From CAVQGF01 sp045807945 (GTDB taxonomy: Bacteria > Acidobacteriota > Terriglobia > Terriglobales > Acidobacteriaceae), in assembly GCA_045807945.1 (NCBI GenBank), contig JBJMGI010000034.1, positions 1-56,970 on the forward strand: a stretch of 56,970 nt of DNA, written 5' to 3'. Position numbers and translations under genes: made by a program. A model generated the notes under the pieces. The model worked only from the letters and a program-made list of their open reading frames with translations, was not told where the DNA came from and did not search any database. Positions 17,124 through 24,389 of the stretch are shown here, piece after piece. Position 1 is the stretch's first letter, and each line of letters starts with the position of its first letter.

Positions 17124-17536
17124 CGCCGAGCGGAGAGTATCGCCAGGATCTCTTTCAGTCCGGCGCGGACGTCTTTCAGTCCTCGCGCAGGATGGCTGCC
17201 GCCCTTTGCGAAGGGCAAGGCCGGCTGTGACTTCCCATTCTTCGACTCCGCTTTCAGGTGCTGGCGGGCGCCGGCGATGGTGAAGCCTTCCTGATAAAGA
17301 AGATGCTTGATGCGCAACGCGCACTCCACCTCATGGCGGCGGTACATGCGTTGCCCGGTGCTGCCCTTCGTCGGCTTCAGCTGAGGAAACTCGGTCTCCC
17401 AGAAACGCAGCACGTATGCCGGAAGCTTGCACAGGCGGGAGACCTCGCCGATGCGGAAGTAGAGCTTGTCGGGGACGACCACTTCGCCGCCGGTGGACTT
17501 CTGTACGCGGGATTTTCGCTTTGAGGCTGCGGGCAC
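17120..17536 (-). CDS. MerR-family transcriptional regulator
   Basis: A 138-residue regulator. The N-terminal winged-helix DNA-binding domain is at residues ~25-95: YFRIGEVSRLCKLPAYVLRFWETEFPQLKP then GQRMYRRHEVECALRIKHLLYQEGFT and AGARQHL. The VLRFWETEF wording is that of the small MerR-like regulators with no long effector domain, often annotated as HspR/YcgE-like. There are no C-terminal metal-binding cysteines, so a metal sensor role is unlikely. The GTG start has GAGG 6 bases upstream; no better ATG exists. Its target is unknown; the divergent phospholipase C gene 182 bases away is a candidate. Confidence 0.85.
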   Translation of the reverse strand: MPAASKRKSRVQKSTGGEVVVPDKLYFRIGEVSRLCKLPAYVLRFWETEFPQLKPTKGSTGQRMYRRHEVECALRIKHLLYQEGFTIAGARQHLKAESKNGKSQPALPFAKGGSHPARGLKDVRAGLKEILAILSARR

Positions 17537-17718
17537 TCGAGCCCTCGATAGTTAAAGTTTTGGACGAAGTGGCTGGCTGCATAGTAGGAGCATGCGCCGC
17601 CATCGTCAAGCGCAGATTAATGTGACGGAACGGGTCGAGCTCAAGGCAACCAGCGACAACTCTGGCCTGAGTAGCTGCTTCTAAGCGCAGGTACCGATTC
17701 TCGGCCGCGGGGTTTCTC

Positions 17719-19812
17719 GTGTCGCGCTCACAGTCTTTCGTCTGCTTGGTAGCCGTTCTTACCCTTTCACTTTTTATGACCGCTTGCGGCAGCGCGAGCG
17801 GCAAATCGCAAAACAACAACGAGCAAGACCAGCAGCAAGGGCCGCCGGCAAAGCCGACGGTCACGTTGACGGCTAATCCCACGACGATAAGCGGCGACGA
17901 AGCTTCTTCGCATCTTTCGTGGACATCCACAAACGCCACCTCCGTGAACATTACGCCTGTTGGAGCAGTAAGCAGCACCAGTGGCGCGATTGACGTCAGT
18001 CCGGAAGACACGACCACCTACACCGCTACCGCAACCGGTCCGGGTGGCACATCGGACCCGCAGAGCGTGACCGTCATCGTGGCGAAGGAACTCGACCTCC
18101 TCTTCCAGGCAAATCCGCCGACCATCACACCAGGTCAGTCGTCTACTTTGACCTGGACGACCAAGGGTGCGCTCGCGTTGAGCATTGACAATGGCGTTGG
18201 GAGCCAGTCTTCAATCGCTTCCGGTTCTGTTTCCGTTTCGCCGACCACGACTACCACTTACACTGCCACCGTCAACGGAACGAATTCGCAGGTTTTGACT
18301 TCGCAAGTCACAGTGACGGTGCAGCCTGTACTGGTGACGCTCACGAGTAACCAGACATGCATCAACTCCGGAAGCAGCGCCACTCTGAGCTATACGTCGC
18401 AGGGTGCCGCCACGATCACCATCGATAACGGAGTGGGTGACCAACAGCCGCCCTCGGGCACGGTGAGCGTCTCGCCGACTTCGACGACGACCTACACGGC
18501 AACAGCCACCGACGCGAGCAATCACGTGGCGACGTCGCAAATCACAGTGCAGGTCGGAAATTGCGGCGGCATCAATCAGGTAAAGCACATCATCTTCTTC
18601 ATGCAGGAGAACCGCTCTTTCGATAACTACTTCGGATTGCTGGGAGCTTATCGCGGCAGCAAGGGCCTCTCGACCGATGTGGACGGCTTCGACCCGAACA
18701 AAGGCTTGCCAGATCGAGCTGATCCTTCTCATCTGATCAAGCCCTACCACTTCCGGACGCAATGCACGAAATTGGTGACACCGGGCTGGAATGAAAGCCA
18801 CTACGACGTGCACTACAGCGCCTCGACCAACTCTTACCAGGCCTCGGCAACGCCTATGGAAGGGTTCTTGAAAACCACCACCTCGGTCGACTTCGGCAAC
18901 GATCCCACCGGCGAGCGCGCGATGGGCTACTACGACCAGACGGACCTTCCTTATTATTACGAGCTGGCAACGCAGTACGCGACGAGTGACCGCTGGTTCT
19001 CGGCAATACTCGCGCCGACTATCCCGAACCGCATGTATCTGCTGACCGGGACGTCTTTCGGCTTTATCCGGCCTGATCCCGATGCGCACCACGCTCCTTA
19101 CCCGCAGAAGACGTTCTTCCGGGCACTGACCGAAGCCGGGGTGACTTGGCGCTACTACTACCAGGACAGCAGTGTCTATCTGCCCCAGTTCACGGATTGG
19201 GCGACCGAACAAGGGAAGGTGCGGAACATCTCCGAGTACTACAACATCCTCTCAGGCGCGGATGCCGACAGCAAGCTGCCGCAAGTGATCTTCATCGAGC
19301 GCGCTTCGCAGCTTGGGCTTGATGAGCATCCGCACGGCAAAGGGGTCCAGTGGGGCGCCGCGAATACCAAGAAGATTATTGATGCACTCATGAACAGCGC
19401 GGCTTGGAAGTCCTCCGTTTTCCTCCTTTACTACGATGAGGGCGGCGGTTTCCACGACCACGTTCCTCCGATCGCCGTGACGGCACCGGACTCCACGCCG
19501 CCCAATCTTCAGGCTGGCGACCGTACGGGTGATTTCGCTACCAGTGGATTCAGGACGCCGATGATCCTCGTCTCACCATTTGTGAAGCCACACTATGTTT
19601 CGCATACTCCGATGGAAGCGACTTCCATCTGGAAATTCATCGAGACGCGGTTCGGGATGGCGCCGCTCACGCAACGAGATGCCAACGCTAACGACATGAT
19701 GGAATTCTTCGACTTCGCGAGCCCGCCGCGGCTCGACATTCCACCATTGCCGGATCAGCCGACGTCGGACCCTTGCGACAACTCGTTGCAGACCGATCCC
19801 AACCAGCCGTAA
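17719..19812 (+). CDS. Phospholipase C-type phosphoesterase lipoprotein with Ig-like repeats
   Basis: A 697-residue exported protein. A lipoprotein signal ends in FMTAC near residue 18. Three tandem ~75-residue Ig-like repeats (about 45-275) follow, each with a WTS/YTS-type strand, SVSPTTTTTYTATV-like strand and TSQVTVTV end. The rest is a phosphoesterase of the bacterial phospholipase C/acid phosphatase AcpA family: HIIFFMQENRSFDNYFG (metal and catalytic region), ILAPTIPNRMYLLTG and DEGGGFHDHVPP. The family cleaves phospholipid headgroups or phosphomonoesters, so it could scavenge Pi. No phosphate-type operator is found upstream. The start is GTG, immediately before the signal peptide. Confidence 0.9.
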   Translation: MSRSQSFVCLVAVLTLSLFMTACGSASGKSQNNNEQDQQQGPPAKPTVTLTANPTTISGDEASSHLSWTSTNATSVNITPVGAVSSTSGAIDVSPEDTTTYTATATGPGGTSDPQSVTVIVAKELDLLFQANPPTITPGQSSTLTWTTKGALALSIDNGVGSQSSIASGSVSVSPTTTTTYTATVNGTNSQVLTSQVTVTVQPVLVTLTSNQTCINSGSSATLSYTSQGAATITIDNGVGDQQPPSGTVSVSPTSTTTYTATATDASNHVATSQITVQVGNCGGINQVKHIIFFMQENRSFDNYFGLLGAYRGSKGLSTDVDGFDPNKGLPDRADPSHLIKPYHFRTQCTKLVTPGWNESHYDVHYSASTNSYQASATPMEGFLKTTTSVDFGNDPTGERAMGYYDQTDLPYYYELATQYATSDRWFSAILAPTIPNRMYLLTGTSFGFIRPDPDAHHAPYPQKTFFRALTEAGVTWRYYYQDSSVYLPQFTDWATEQGKVRNISEYYNILSGADADSKLPQVIFIERASQLGLDEHPHGKGVQWGAANTKKIIDALMNSAAWKSSVFLLYYDEGGGFHDHVPPIAVTAPDSTPPNLQAGDRTGDFATSGFRTPMILVSPFVKPHYVSHTPMEATSIWKFIETRFGMAPLTQRDANANDMMEFFDFASPPRLDIPPLPDQPTSDPCDNSLQTDPNQP

Positions 19813-19827
19813 TAGAAGTCGAAGACA

Positions 19828-19864
19828 ACAAAAAAGGCCGCTCGTGAGAGCGGCCTGATTTTGC
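19828..19864. terminator. Rho-independent terminator after the phospholipase C gene
   Basis: A perfect 8-base GC-rich stem (GGCCGCTC 19836-19843, GAGCGGCC 19848-19855) with a GTGA tetraloop, followed by TGATTTTG and preceded by an A-tract. The flanking A and T tracts allow action on both strands. Confidence 0.9.
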
Positions 19865-19901
19865 CTGGTTGTGCTGGCGGGACTTAAGTCGCGCTCAGCA
19901 G

Positions 19902-19926
19902 AAAAGCGGGCTTCGCGCCCGCTTAA
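19902..19926 (-). terminator. Terminator of the lysine-rich mini-gene
   Basis: An 8-base stem (19904-19911 with 19917-19924, loop TTCGC) starts three bases after the mini-gene stop on the minus strand and runs into TTTT. This is a classic intrinsic terminator in that orientation. Confidence 0.75.
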
Positions 19927-19927
19927 A

Positions 19928-19966
19928 CTACTTCTTTTTCTTCTTGGCTTTTTTCTTCGCTGGCAT
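19928..19966 (-). CDS. 12-codon lysine-rich mini-gene (MPAKKKAKKKKK)
   Basis: A tiny open frame encoding MPAKKKAKKKKK, nine lysines in twelve residues. It has a perfect AGGAGG ribosome site (19975-19980) 8 bases before the ATG, a TAG stop, an intrinsic terminator three bases later, and a promoter-like TTGACA / 17 / CAATAT at 20060-20088. This complete expression unit in 140-190 bases argues that it is a real gene. The product resembles the lysine-rich tails of histone-H1-like bacterial proteins and could bind nucleic acid or polyphosphate; that is inference. Alternatively the ~150-base transcript is a small RNA whose short frame is regulatory. Confidence 0.6.
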   Translation of the reverse strand: MPAKKKAKKKKK

Positions 19967-20059
19967 TCTGTTTGCCTCCTAGAAGATTCCCTTGAAATCG
20001 GGGGCCCTACAAACCCTTGGACGTCGATTGATTGTGCCTCAACGAACGTCTTGCACACG

Positions 20060-20088
20060 ATATTGCGGTACCTTAGTTTTGATGTCAA
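20060..20088 (-). promoter_or_regulatory. Promoter for the lysine-rich mini-gene
   Basis: Minus-strand TTGACA (20083-20088, consensus -35), exact 17-base spacer and CAATAT (20060-20065, three of six -10 matches). Predicted start near 20053 gives an 87-base leader to the mini-gene ATG. Confidence 0.5.
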
Positions 20089-20201
20089 CAACAATTTTCA
20101 ACTCGGCAACACCGAAGTAACTCCCCTCCAACATTCGAACCTCGCCGCTCATCTCGTTATCACCACCCGCAAGGGGAAAAACAGTTTCCTTTTTCACTTT
20201 G

Positions 20202-20207
20202 TACAAT
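20202..20207 (+). promoter_or_regulatory. -10 hexamer before the DinB-like gene
   Basis: TACAAT ends 11 bases before the ATG at 20219, so a transcript would have a leader of only a few bases. There is no good ribosome site or -35. Confidence 0.4.
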
Positions 20208-20218
20208 CTAAGACGAGC

Positions 20219-20773
20219 ATGAGCGCAAACTTCGAATCCGCGTATCTCGACGAGGTCCGACGCAGCATGCGCGGACACAAACGTCTCACTGAGGGAGCCG
20301 TCGCGCAGGTGAGCGACGACGAACTTTTCCACCAGCTCGATCCCGAAGCGAACAGCATCGCCGTGATCATGAAACATATCTCCGGCAATCAGCGCTCGCG
20401 CTTCACCGACTTCCTTACCACCGACGGTGAGAAGCCCACCCGACATCGCGACACAGAATTCGAAATGCCTGGTCGGCCGTTGCGAGAAGAGCTGATGCGC
20501 AAGTGGGAAGAGGGATGGGAAATCGTCTTCGGTACGCTCGATTCACTTCGCCCGGAAGATTTCTCGCGCACCGTCACGATCCGCGGCGAGCCGCACACCA
20601 TTATTCAGGCGCTGAACCGCGCCAATGCGCACTACGCCTACCACGTCGGCCAGATCGTCTTGTTGGCGAAGCACCTGCGCGGCGCCGAATGGAAGACGCT
20701 GAGCATCGCGCGCGGGCAATCCACCCAATACGAGATGAAGGCCATCGGAAAGCTGGGTTCCCCGGAGAAGTAG
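20219..20773 (+). CDS. DinB-like (DUF1572) helical protein
   Basis: A 184-residue protein of the DinB/YfiT-like four-helix superfamily, DUF1572 type. Features include AVIMKHISGNQRSRF in helix 2, the RGEPHTIIQALNRANAHYAYHVGQIVLLAKHL segment in helices 3-4, and His residues in places used for metal binding in the superfamily. The family is linked to thiol-dependent or metal-dependent transferases, but no function is established for this branch. The ATG at 20219 is chosen because the conserved fold begins there; upstream codons to 19871 cross a terminator and the mini-gene and are not coding. Confidence 0.8.
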   Translation: MSANFESAYLDEVRRSMRGHKRLTEGAVAQVSDDELFHQLDPEANSIAVIMKHISGNQRSRFTDFLTTDGEKPTRHRDTEFEMPGRPLREELMRKWEEGWEIVFGTLDSLRPEDFSRTVTIRGEPHTIIQALNRANAHYAYHVGQIVLLAKHLRGAEWKTLSIARGQSTQYEMKAIGKLGSPEK

Positions 20774-20798
20774 TAAAATCTTCCTTTTGCCCACTCCT

Positions 20799-21851
20799 AT
20801 GCAGAAGACCATGGTGGCCGTAGTCAAGCCGGAGGCGAAGTCTGGCTCCGAAATCCGCGAAGTCAAAATCCCGGGCTACGGGCCGCGCGACGTTTTGGTG
20901 AAGGTAAAAGTCGCCAGCGTTTGCGGCACCGACCTTCATATATATGACTGGGACCAATGGGCCGCCGGACGCATTAAGCCGCCCCTAGTTCCCGGACACG
21001 AGTTTTGCGGCAACGTTGTCGCCGTGGGCGATGAAGTAACAACCGTAAAAGAAGGCGACTTCGTCTCCGCCGAGATGCACGTCGCGTGTGGCAAGTGCTA
21101 CCAGTGCCGCGTCGGCGAAGCCCACATCTGCCCGAACGTTAAGATCATCGGCATAGATGAAGACGGGGCTTTCGCCGAGTACGTGCGCATCCCGGAATCG
21201 AATATCTGGAAGATCGATCCTTCCATCCCGCCCGACTACGCTTCCCTGCTCGACCCGCTTGGCAATGCCGTGTACACCGTGCTCTCTGGAGAGATCGCCG
21301 CGTGCTCCGTCGCGATCGTCGGATGCGGACCCATCGGGCTCTTCGCCATTGCGGTCGCTCGCGCTGTCGGTGCCACCCAGGTCTTCGCGCTCGAACCCAA
21401 CGCGCACCGCGCCGGATTAGCCAAAAAGATGAAAGCCGACGTCGTGATCGACCCGACGAAGCAGGACCCCAAGCAGATCATCTTCGACGCGACGAATGGA
21501 GTCGGTGCCGACGTTGTCCTCGAGATGAGCGGCAAGACACCGGGCATCCGAACAGGATTTGACGTCCTGCGCATGGGCGGACGAGTGTCGATGCTGGGCA
21601 CACCTTCGAAGCCGGTGGAACTCGACTTGGCGAAATCCATCATCTTTAAGGGCGCGACAGTCATCGGCATCCACGGCCGCCTCATGTACAAGACATGGTT
21701 CCAGATGCAGAACCTGCTCAAGGCCGGCAAGCTCGACCTCTCACCAGTGATCACTGACCGCATTCCGATGAAAGATTTCGCGAAAGGTATGGACCGCCTC
21801 AAGACGGGCGAGTCCAGCAAGATCCTGCTGTACCCGAACGGGCACGAATAA
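20799..21851 (+). CDS. tdh: L-threonine 3-dehydrogenase (zinc)
   Basis: A 350-residue medium-chain zinc dehydrogenase that oxidises L-threonine to 2-amino-3-ketobutyrate with NAD+. The catalytic zinc site is CGTDLHIYDW (Cys42, Thr44, His47) and GHE (His67, Glu68). The structural zinc cysteines form CGKCYQC plus the Cys of AHIC. The Rossmann motif is GCGPIGL near 174. The DPLGNAVYTVLSGE and IHGRLMYKTWFQMQNLL segments are characteristic of Tdh rather than sorbitol dehydrogenase. The usual partner kbl is not adjacent. The start is the ATG at 20799; a TTG at 20787 and an ATG at 20811 are alternatives. It lies 25 bases after the DinB-like gene. Confidence 0.88.
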   Translation: MQKTMVAVVKPEAKSGSEIREVKIPGYGPRDVLVKVKVASVCGTDLHIYDWDQWAAGRIKPPLVPGHEFCGNVVAVGDEVTTVKEGDFVSAEMHVACGKCYQCRVGEAHICPNVKIIGIDEDGAFAEYVRIPESNIWKIDPSIPPDYASLLDPLGNAVYTVLSGEIAACSVAIVGCGPIGLFAIAVARAVGATQVFALEPNAHRAGLAKKMKADVVIDPTKQDPKQIIFDATNGVGADVVLEMSGKTPGIRTGFDVLRMGGRVSMLGTPSKPVELDLAKSIIFKGATVIGIHGRLMYKTWFQMQNLLKAGKLDLSPVITDRIPMKDFAKGMDRLKTGESSKILLYPNGHE

Positions 21852-21896
21852 ATCTCATATGCCTCTGTTGTATCCTGTGCTGGCCCCTGACCCTCA

Positions 21897-24380
21897 ATGA
21901 ACGGTTTCGACTCTGCAACCGCTGACTCCGCGGAAAAACTGAAGCAGGCCATCCTGTGGCGTGTTCGCTACACCATGGGACGCGAGCCTGCGACGCTCCA
22001 TCCCACCGAATGGCTCAAGCCGGTGTCCTTCGCCGTCCGCGATCGCCTGATTGACAGCATGCTGGTCACCGAAGAGCGCTACCGCAGCGCGAATGCCAAG
22101 CGCCTTTATTACATCTCGATGGAATTCCTGATGGGGCGCACCCTCGGCGACAGCCTTTGCAATCTCAAGCTGATGGAGATGTGTCGCGAAGCCCTGGATG
22201 CTGAAGGCGTGGACCTCGACGAAGTGCTCGACTCCGAGCTCGACGCGGGACTCGGCAACGGCGGCCTGGGCCGCCTCGCCGCATGCTTCCTCGAATCGCT
22301 CGCGACGCTCGGCATGCCCGGTTTCGGCTACGGCATTGATTACGAGTACGGCCTCTTTAAGCAGCAGATCGTCAACGGATATCAGCACGAGAAGCCTGAC
22401 CGCTGGAAGACGAGCGGCACTCCTTTTTATATCGAGCGCGCGAACGAAGCCGTTATGGTCCCGATGTACGGAACTTCGGTCGACGTTTCCAGTTCGAAAG
22501 GAACACATCGTGGCTCTTGGCAGGGAGCGCGCATGGTCATCGGGATTCCGCGCGTGCTGCCGGTTGCGGGATACGCCGGCCAAACCACGAATACGTTGAG
22601 CCTTTTTTCCGCGTTGGCGTCCGAAGATTTCGATATCGACATTTTTAATCGCGGCGATTACATCCTGGCCATCGACCAGAAGATCGCTTCCGAAAATATC
22701 TCGCGCGTGCTGTATCCATCTGACAGTGGTAAAGCCGGCAAAGAATTGCGGCTGGTGCAGGAATATTTCATGGTCGCCTGCGCGCTCAAAGACATCCTTC
22801 GGCACTTCCTGCGCGAGCACAACGACTTCGACCAGCTCCCACAAAAGGTCGCCATCCAGATGAATGACACGCATCCCGCGCTCTCTGTCGCTGAGCTGAT
22901 GCGGCTGCTGGTGGATGAGCACGGAGTCGAGTGGGAGCGCGCCTGGAAGATCACGCAAGCTACCTGCGCGTATACGAACCACACCCTGCTGCCGGAGGCG
23001 CTGGAGCGCTGGCCGCTGGAGATGATGGAGCACGTTGTGCCGCGCCATTTGCACATCATCTATTCAATCAATGAAGAGCTGCTGAAGAAGGTCGTCACCA
23101 GCTTCCCCGGCGACCTCGCCAAAGAGAGCCGCATATCGCTGATTGAAGAAGGCAACGGCTACAAGAGTGTGCGCATGGCGAACCTCGCTATTGTCGGCAG
23201 CCACTCGATCAACGGTGTCTCCGCGCTGCACAGCGAATTGGTGAAGACAACGCTCGTGCCCGACTTCGCGCAGATGTGGCCAGAGCGCTTCAACAACAAG
23301 ACAAACGGTGTCGCGCACCGTCGCTGGGTGCTGAAGGCGAACCCGGGACTCTCGAAGCTGCTCAACCGTACCATCGGCACTTCCTGGATCACCGACTACA
23401 CCGCGCTCGGGAATTTCGAGCAGCACATCAATGACGCGGGCGTGGCGATGGAATTTGCCGCCGTCAAGCACCGCAATAAGGTGAAGCTCGCAGCGCTCAT
23501 GGGCAAGCTGGTCGGCATCCACACCGATCCCGATTCCATCTTCGACGTGCAGGTGAAGCGCATTCACGAGTACAAGCGGCAGTTGCTGAACGTGCTGCGC
23601 ATCATCCACGACTACCACCACATCGTCGAAGACGGCGGTGAACCGGTCGCGCGAACTTATATCTTCGGCGGTAAGGCCGCGCCGGGATACTGGGCAGCAA
23701 AACAGATCATCAAGCTGATCCACAACGTGGCCAAGATAGTGAACGGGGACCCGCGCTGTCGCGATCTGATCAAGGTCGTATTCGTCCCCGACTACCGCGT
23801 CTCTCTCGCCGAAGTGATCATGCCGGCCGCGGACCTGAGTGAGCAGATCTCAACGGCGAGCACTGAGGCCAGTGGCACCGGGAACATGAAGTTTGCGATG
23901 AACGGCGCGATCACCGTGGGCACGCTCGATGGTGCGAATGTCGAGATCGCGAATTATGTTGGCAAAGAAAACATCTACATCTTCGGGCTGGAAACTCCCG
24001 AAGTGCTGCGGCAAGCGCGTGAGCGTTCTTATCATCCCCGTGAGTTCTACGATGGAGACGACCGCATACGTCGCGTGATGGACGCGCTCGCGAACGACAT
24101 CTTCTCTCCCGGCGAGCCCGGCCTTTTCCGCGGCATCTACGATTCGCTCATGGCTGATAATGAGCGCTACTTCCACCTTGCGGATCTCGGCAGCTACATC
24201 GAGGCGCAAGAGCAGATCGATCGCGATTACCGCAACCACGACGGCTGGATTCGCAAAGCCATGCTGAATACCGCGCGCACTGGCGTCTTCTCCAGCGACC
24301 GCACGATCAGCGAATATGCTCGCGAGATTTGGGATCTAAAGCCGGTGGATCCTGTCGTCGCTAAGGCCGGCGCGCGCTAG
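21897..24380 (+). CDS. glgP: Glycogen/starch phosphorylase
   Basis: An 827-residue alpha-glucan phosphorylase that releases glucose-1-phosphate from glycogen using Pi. Length matches the classical GT35 family. Diagnostic segments are RLYYISMEFLMGRTL (N-terminal), GNGGLGRLAACFLES, QMNDTHPALSVAELMR and EASGTGNMKFAMNGA with the pyridoxal-phosphate Lys665. It is cytosolic. It follows tdh by 45 bases on the same strand, with no terminator seen between. The product feeds the oxidative pentose phosphate operon found 5 kb downstream. The stop is 9 bases from that of the convergent ABC-F gene. Confidence 0.96.
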   Translation: MNGFDSATADSAEKLKQAILWRVRYTMGREPATLHPTEWLKPVSFAVRDRLIDSMLVTEERYRSANAKRLYYISMEFLMGRTLGDSLCNLKLMEMCREALDAEGVDLDEVLDSELDAGLGNGGLGRLAACFLESLATLGMPGFGYGIDYEYGLFKQQIVNGYQHEKPDRWKTSGTPFYIERANEAVMVPMYGTSVDVSSSKGTHRGSWQGARMVIGIPRVLPVAGYAGQTTNTLSLFSALASEDFDIDIFNRGDYILAIDQKIASENISRVLYPSDSGKAGKELRLVQEYFMVACALKDILRHFLREHNDFDQLPQKVAIQMNDTHPALSVAELMRLLVDEHGVEWERAWKITQATCAYTNHTLLPEALERWPLEMMEHVVPRHLHIIYSINEELLKKVVTSFPGDLAKESRISLIEEGNGYKSVRMANLAIVGSHSINGVSALHSELVKTTLVPDFAQMWPERFNNKTNGVAHRRWVLKANPGLSKLLNRTIGTSWITDYTALGNFEQHINDAGVAMEFAAVKHRNKVKLAALMGKLVGIHTDPDSIFDVQVKRIHEYKRQLLNVLRIIHDYHHIVEDGGEPVARTYIFGGKAAPGYWAAKQIIKLIHNVAKIVNGDPRCRDLIKVVFVPDYRVSLAEVIMPAADLSEQISTASTEASGTGNMKFAMNGAITVGTLDGANVEIANYVGKENIYIFGLETPEVLRQARERSYHPREFYDGDDRIRRVMDALANDIFSPGEPGLFRGIYDSLMADNERYFHLADLGSYIEAQEQIDRDYRNHDGWIRKAMLNTARTGVFSSDRTISEYAREIWDLKPVDPVVAKAGAR

Positions 24381-24389
24381 GCTGGACAC

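Noticed and set aside
18211..19212. Open frame antisense to the phospholipase C gene
   Set aside because: Low-complexity Arg/Val-rich product, no start signals; a shadow of the real gene.
20774..20779. TAAAAT as another near-leaderless promoter for tdh
   Set aside because: It ends 19 bases before the ATG and lies just after the upstream stop; read-through from the DinB-like gene is as likely.
21894..23054. Long open frame antisense to glycogen phosphorylase
   Set aside because: High G+C coding DNA often opens the antisense frame. The product is rich in Arg/His/Gln with no family motif and no ribosome site, while the sense strand is a clear enzyme.
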